From assembly GCA_963812965.1 (NCBI GenBank), contig CAWEXG010000007.1, positions 1-64,000 of the forward strand: a DNA stretch of 64,000 nucleotides, read 5' to 3'. The notes beneath the pieces are model-generated. The model searched no databases and was not told where the DNA came from. It was given only the letters and a program-made list of their open reading frames with translations. A program made the position numbers and the translations under genes. Shown here piece by piece: positions 60,734-64,000 of this stretch (its first letter is position 1; each line of letters starts with the position of its first letter). The stretch is from DASXMT01 sp963812965. GTDB lineage: Bacteria; Actinomycetota; Acidimicrobiia; Acidimicrobiales; RAAP-2.

Positions 60734-61384
60734 GTGACCGTACCGACCGCACCATCGCAGGAACCCGCCGCACCGACCGTCACGTCATCGGGGCAACAGG
60801 GGTCCGGATCTCGGCCCCAGTCGGGAAGCGGAGCGAGCACTCGGGAGAGAATCCTCGATATCGCCCTCGACCTCTTCACCGAGCAAGGTTTCGACAAGAC
60901 GTCGTTGCGGGAGATCGCCGAGAAGCTCGGGTACTCGAAGGCGGCGGTGTACTACCACTTCGCCAGCAAGGACGACATCTTGATGGCGTTGCATATGCGT
61001 CTCCACGATGTCGGTCGGGATGCGCTGACCCAGCTTGGGCAGCAAGAGATCACCGTGGAATCGTGGGGGATCCTGCTCGACGAGCTGATCGACCAGATCC
61101 TTGTCCACCGAGGACTGTTCATCCTCCACGAACGCAACCGGGCTGCGCTCGAGCATCTCCACGACGAACGCCACGATGCCAGTCACGACGATCTTCTGGA
61201 GCAGTTACGCCAGGTGATCTCGAACCCGGACACACCGGTCAGGGACCGTATCCGGATGACGTGCTCCTTTGGAGCGATCTTCAGCACGCTCGCCATGTCC
61301 GGCGACGCTTTCGACGACGTGCCGTCGGAAGAGCTCGGCGACATGGTCCGTGACGCCGTGCACGATCTACTGCAGGCTCCGTAG
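60734..61384 (+). CDS. TetR-family transcriptional regulator
   Basis: A 216-residue protein: a Ser/Gln/Pro-rich 35-residue start, then RERILDIALDLFTEQGFDKT, SLREIAEKLGYSKAAVYYHF and ASKDDILMALH, the full TetR DNA-binding region, and a helical ligand domain. The GTG start at 60734 is 10 bases after site 2. It most likely represses the divergent DrrAB-type exporter until the exported compound binds. Confidence 0.92.
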   Translation: MTVPTAPSQEPAAPTVTSSGQQGSGSRPQSGSGASTRERILDIALDLFTEQGFDKTSLREIAEKLGYSKAAVYYHFASKDDILMALHMRLHDVGRDALTQLGQQEITVESWGILLDELIDQILVHRGLFILHERNRAALEHLHDERHDASHDDLLEQLRQVISNPDTPVRDRIRMTCSFGAIFSTLAMSGDAFDDVPSEELGDMVRDAVHDLLQAP

Positions 61385-61469
61385 AAGCACGCGAAGCGCG
61401 CACGATGGTCGTGCGGGCTTCATCGACGATCGTCCTACCCGTCGGTGCGGACCGTGACCCTCGATCCTC

Positions 61470-62030
61470 TTAGCTGTCGTTCACGGTCGTGCGAACGGCG
61501 TTGCCTGAGGCGTTGACCACGAACCACAGTCCGCCCAGGTTGTTCAGTCCCTGTCCGGTGGCTTGGCCCGGTGACTTGTCGATGGTCCACCGGTAGAGAG
61601 GCCAACCGTTGTAGGTGATCTCCGTCGATCCGTCCTTCCGGCGGGTCGTTCCCAGCAGCGATGCCTTGATCCCGGGCCCGGCGATTGGGGCCGTGACTCC
61701 CGCTGGGAGCGTGACCGGCGGCCACTGCACGGCGCAGATCTGGTAGCACGTCGACTGTCCCTGGTGGTCGGGGACGAAGAGGTAGACGGTGAGGCCTTGG
61801 CCGTTCACCAGGACCGGACCGAGCCCGTTCACGTTGCCGATCTTGATCTCGTACGTAGGGCCGTGCTCCAGGTTGGGCTTCGAGTTTCCGTACTGGCTGT
61901 GAACCGCCGTCCCCGAATTGTCACACGCAGCCAGTAGAAGCATCAGGGTGACGAGCGCACCGCCGATTTGTCGACGACGACAGGCCCTACGATGACGGAT
62001 CATGGTGGTTGGGGGAGAGAACAACGTCAT
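61470..62030 (-). CDS. Secreted-repeat lipoprotein (COG4315-like)
   Basis: About 186 residues with a lipoprotein signal (GGALVTLMLLLAACDNSG). The mature part holds the secreted-repeat signature: GQGLTVYLFVPDHQGQSTCY, with CxxxCAVQWPPV following, and ITYNGWPLYRWTIDKSPGQA and GLGGLWFVV-like end. Family members are extracellular; some are electron-transfer-associated, but a function is not proven. The start is uncertain: ATG 62030 touches AAGGAG, TTG 62024 is better spaced, and ATG 62003 is the last option. Confidence 0.8.
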   Translation of the reverse strand: MTLFSPPTTMIRHRRACRRRQIGGALVTLMLLLAACDNSGTAVHSQYGNSKPNLEHGPTYEIKIGNVNGLGPVLVNGQGLTVYLFVPDHQGQSTCYQICAVQWPPVTLPAGVTAPIAGPGIKASLLGTTRRKDGSTEITYNGWPLYRWTIDKSPGQATGQGLNNLGGLWFVVNASGNAVRTTVNDS

Positions 62031-62135
62031 CTCCTTGAACCATACCGTCCCAGGTCGCATGGTTGCTTCGCTGCCAGGTAGGCGCGGGGACGTGGGTGAC
62101 CGGGCTCTCAGGTCACGGACCAGGAGCTCGGTCCG

Positions 62136-64000
62136 GTGATCAGGCGGAGCGTTCGCATCAGGGCTCGTCTCTGGAACAGGTCGACGACGGTCATGGTGGG
62201 GCTCGTCGTGTTTGCTGCCTGGAGCGTCGGGACTGTCCCCACGGTGGCGGAAGGGGCGACCAGCCCCATGGTGTCGGTGGGTTCGCCAGCACAGGTGCCG
62301 GCCGGCTCTCAGTCTTCCGGCCAAGTTGCCAACGGGGCCACCGTGCACGTATCCGTTGTGATGCACTCGTTCGATCCGACCGGCATGGAGAGTCTGGCCA
62401 CTCAGGTCTCGACTCCGGGCTCGCCTGACTATCGCCAGTTCATGAGCCCGGCGACCGTCCAGGCTCGTTTCGGACCCTCACCGGAAGCGCTCAGCTCCGT
62501 ACGTGCGTGGTTGGCGCAACAGGGCCTCTCGGTCGGTGACACGACAGGAGATGGTCTGGTGGTCCCGGCCACCGGATCCGCTCAAGCAGTGGAGGCGGCG
62601 TTCGGGACGCAGCTCAACCGGTACACCTTGGCGAACGGCCGCTCGGCCTACGCCAACGTGTCTGCGGCGAAGATCCCAGCCGACCTGCAGTCGTCGGTCC
62701 AAGCCGTGGCCGGGCTCAACAACCTGGTGCAACCCCAGCCGACTATCGCCGTGCCTTCTGCCTCTGGTGGGTCGGCGGTGCCGGCACCTGCGCCGGCGAT
62801 CAGTGCGGGGCCCACCGCCTGTCAGGCCGCCGTCGATACCAGCGCCGACACGGCCAGTGAGCTCGCCAACTTCTATCAGTTCGATCCGCTCTATCAGGAG
62901 AACCGTCTGGGCCAGGGCATGACCGTGGCCTTGTTCGAGCAGGCGGACTACTCGGACTCGGACATTGCCATCTACAACAACTGCTACGACATCGATCCTC
63001 AGGTCACACGGGTGCCGGTCGATGGTGGGACGACCATCAGTGCCAACCCTGCCGGCACGGAAGAGGCGACGCTCGATGTCGAGGACGTCGCCGGCCTGGC
63101 CCCTGACGCGAGCATCCTGGTCTACGAGTCGCCGTCCGGCACCGGCGTCAGCGGGATGGACACTTCGTTGGACACCTATGCAGCCATCGCCCAGGAGGAC
63201 AGTGCTCAGGTGGTGAGCACCTCATGGGTGAGCTGTGAGCCCGACATGGTGCTGTCCGGGGTGAACTACGCCGCGGCAGAGGCGTTGATCTTCCAGGAGA
63301 TGGCGTTGCAGGGACAGTCCGTGATGGCCGCCGCCGGCGACGACGGCTCGGAAGGGTGCCTCGACGACGCAACGTCGCCGCTCACTCCTCCTTACCCATC
63401 CTCGTTGTACAACCTGAGCGTGCTCGACCCAGCCAGCCAACCTTTCGTCACCGGCGTCGGTGGTACCGCTATCGCCTTTGGGCAACCAGGGATCCAAGAG
63501 GTGTGGAACCAGTCGGGAACCGACGCCGATGGCAGTGGGTTCCCCGCCCCGTTCGACGGCGCCGACGAGCGCCCGAGCGCATATCCGGGCAACGACGTGG
63601 GGAGCGGTGGCATCTCTGTCCTCTGGCAGCAACCGGCGTGGCAGGTCGGCTTCGACACCAGCGGCAACAGCAGTGGTGCACCGTGCGGGGCACCGGCTGG
63701 GACCGACTGCCGAGAAGTACCTGACGTCTCGGCCCTGGCTGGGTCCCCCGGCTATGCCGTCTACGGCACGGCGGGAGCGTTCAGCAACATCGGGTGGACA
63801 GTCATCGGGGGTACGAGCGCCGCAGCTCCGCTGTGGGCGGCGCTGATCGCGTTGGCCGCACAGGGCACATCGGCAGATCGTCTTGGACTGGTCACGCCCA
63901 GCCTGTACTCGATCGATAAGACGACGCCATCGGCGTTCACCGACGTGACCGAGGGGAACAACAACTACCTGTCGTCGAGCGGGTCGCCCACCAACGATAC
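62136..64000 (+). CDS. Secreted S53 (sedolisin/pro-kumamolisin) peptidase, cut at window end
   Basis: The frame runs from GTG 62136 (CAGGAG upstream) to the window edge, 621 codons so far. A signal peptide (VMVGLVVFAAWSVGTVPTVA) is followed by the pro-domain (HVSVVMHSFDPTGMESLATQ, SPDYRQFMSPATVQARFG). The catalytic domain begins near residue 235 (ELANFYQFDPLYQENRLGQG). The Glu/Asp pair is in GTEEATLDVEDVAGLAP and the Ser in GGTSAAAPLWAALIAL. S53 enzymes are active at acid pH and mature by removal of the pro-domain. It is secreted; an acid habitat is suggested. Confidence 0.92.
   Translation, partial: MIRRSVRIRARLWNRSTTVMVGLVVFAAWSVGTVPTVAEGATSPMVSVGSPAQVPAGSQSSGQVANGATVHVSVVMHSFDPTGMESLATQVSTPGSPDYRQFMSPATVQARFGPSPEALSSVRAWLAQQGLSVGDTTGDGLVVPATGSAQAVEAAFGTQLNRYTLANGRSAYANVSAAKIPADLQSSVQAVAGLNNLVQPQPTIAVPSASGGSAVPAPAPAISAGPTACQAAVDTSADTASELANFYQFDPLYQENRLGQGMTVALFEQADYSDSDIAIYNNCYDIDPQVTRVPVDGGTTISANPAGTEEATLDVEDVAGLAPDASILVYESPSGTGVSGMDTSLDTYAAIAQEDSAQVVSTSWVSCEPDMVLSGVNYAAAEALIFQEMALQGQSVMAAAGDDGSEGCLDDATSPLTPPYPSSLYNLSVLDPASQPFVTGVGGTAIAFGQPGIQEVWNQSGTDADGSGFPAPFDGADERPSAYPGNDVGSGGISVLWQQPAWQVGFDTSGNSSGAPCGAPAGTDCREVPDVSALAGSPGYAVYGTAGAFSNIGWTVIGGTSAAAPLWAALIALAAQGTSADRLGLVTPSLYSIDKTTPSAFTDVTEGNNNYLSSSGSPTND

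Overview
The window looks like chromosome from a high-GC actinobacterium, most probably of the class Acidimicrobiia. The support is indirect. Four F420/flavin-type oxidoreductases are present (two DDN-like, one PPOX-type, one LLM-class). Many secreted proteins carry Thr/Pro linkers. A GH43-like protein carries GYW...DGGIF repeats. A secreted S53 (sedolisin-type, acid-active family) peptidase lies at the right edge. No rRNA, complete tRNA, CRISPR array or transposase gene was found.

Left part (1-10.2 kb): a decayed edge with a ribbon-helix-helix fragment next to a 5'-truncated MgtA-type P-type ATPase, a CYTH-CHAD protein, two small unknown genes, and then a sulfur cluster. The cluster has a CstR/CsoR-family repressor, a small Cys-rich protein, CoA-disulfide reductase with rhodanese, a sulfide:quinone oxidoreductase-like flavoprotein, a TusE/DsrC-like carrier and DsrE2. 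A perfect 24-bp-arm palindrome with a TACCC-N4-GGGTA core lies between a methyltransferase upstream of the cluster and the divergent genes; it fits the operator expected for the CstR-like regulator. Nearly every gene from 5.0 to 10.2 kb carries small indels although all catalytic motifs are intact. This suggests local consensus errors more than real decay.

Island 1 (10.5-14.1 kb): a tRNA-Gly(GCC) 3' fragment followed by a three-gene ABC-three-component (ABC-3C) conflict system with overlapping genes. Its first gene appears to lack the nuclease core, and its ATPase gene has one frameshift.

14.1-30 kb: ArsR-SRPBCC pair, F420 enzyme, VapBC, an OmpR-type two-component system facing a secreted protein, two large glycosyltransferases, an APC permease, SoxR, a questin-oxidase-like enzyme and an acyl-CoA dehydrogenase.

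30-36 kb: a surface/secretion block with a SpaA-like secreted protein, an L,D-transpeptidase lipoprotein, and a chain of four overlapping genes (sigma-like regulator, membrane-anchored Thr-rich protein, and one or two membrane proteins).

36-54 kb: housekeeping and envelope genes, including a flippase-like protein, pantothenate kinase, an NRDE protein, phosphodiester glycosidase-like, GH43-like, GMP synthase, a secreted hydrolase, a beta-propeller lipoprotein, a phosphotransferase, an RDD protein, and MFS with MarR.

Island 2 (54.9-57.3 kb): three imperfect copies of an initiator-tRNA(fMet) 3' half separate a TacA/TacT-type toxin-antitoxin module and an alpha/beta hydrolase. It looks like repeated use of one attachment site.

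57.4-64 kb: MFS exporter, DrrAB-type ABC exporter with divergent TetR regulator and two operator-like sites, a secreted-repeat lipoprotein, and the truncated S53 peptidase.
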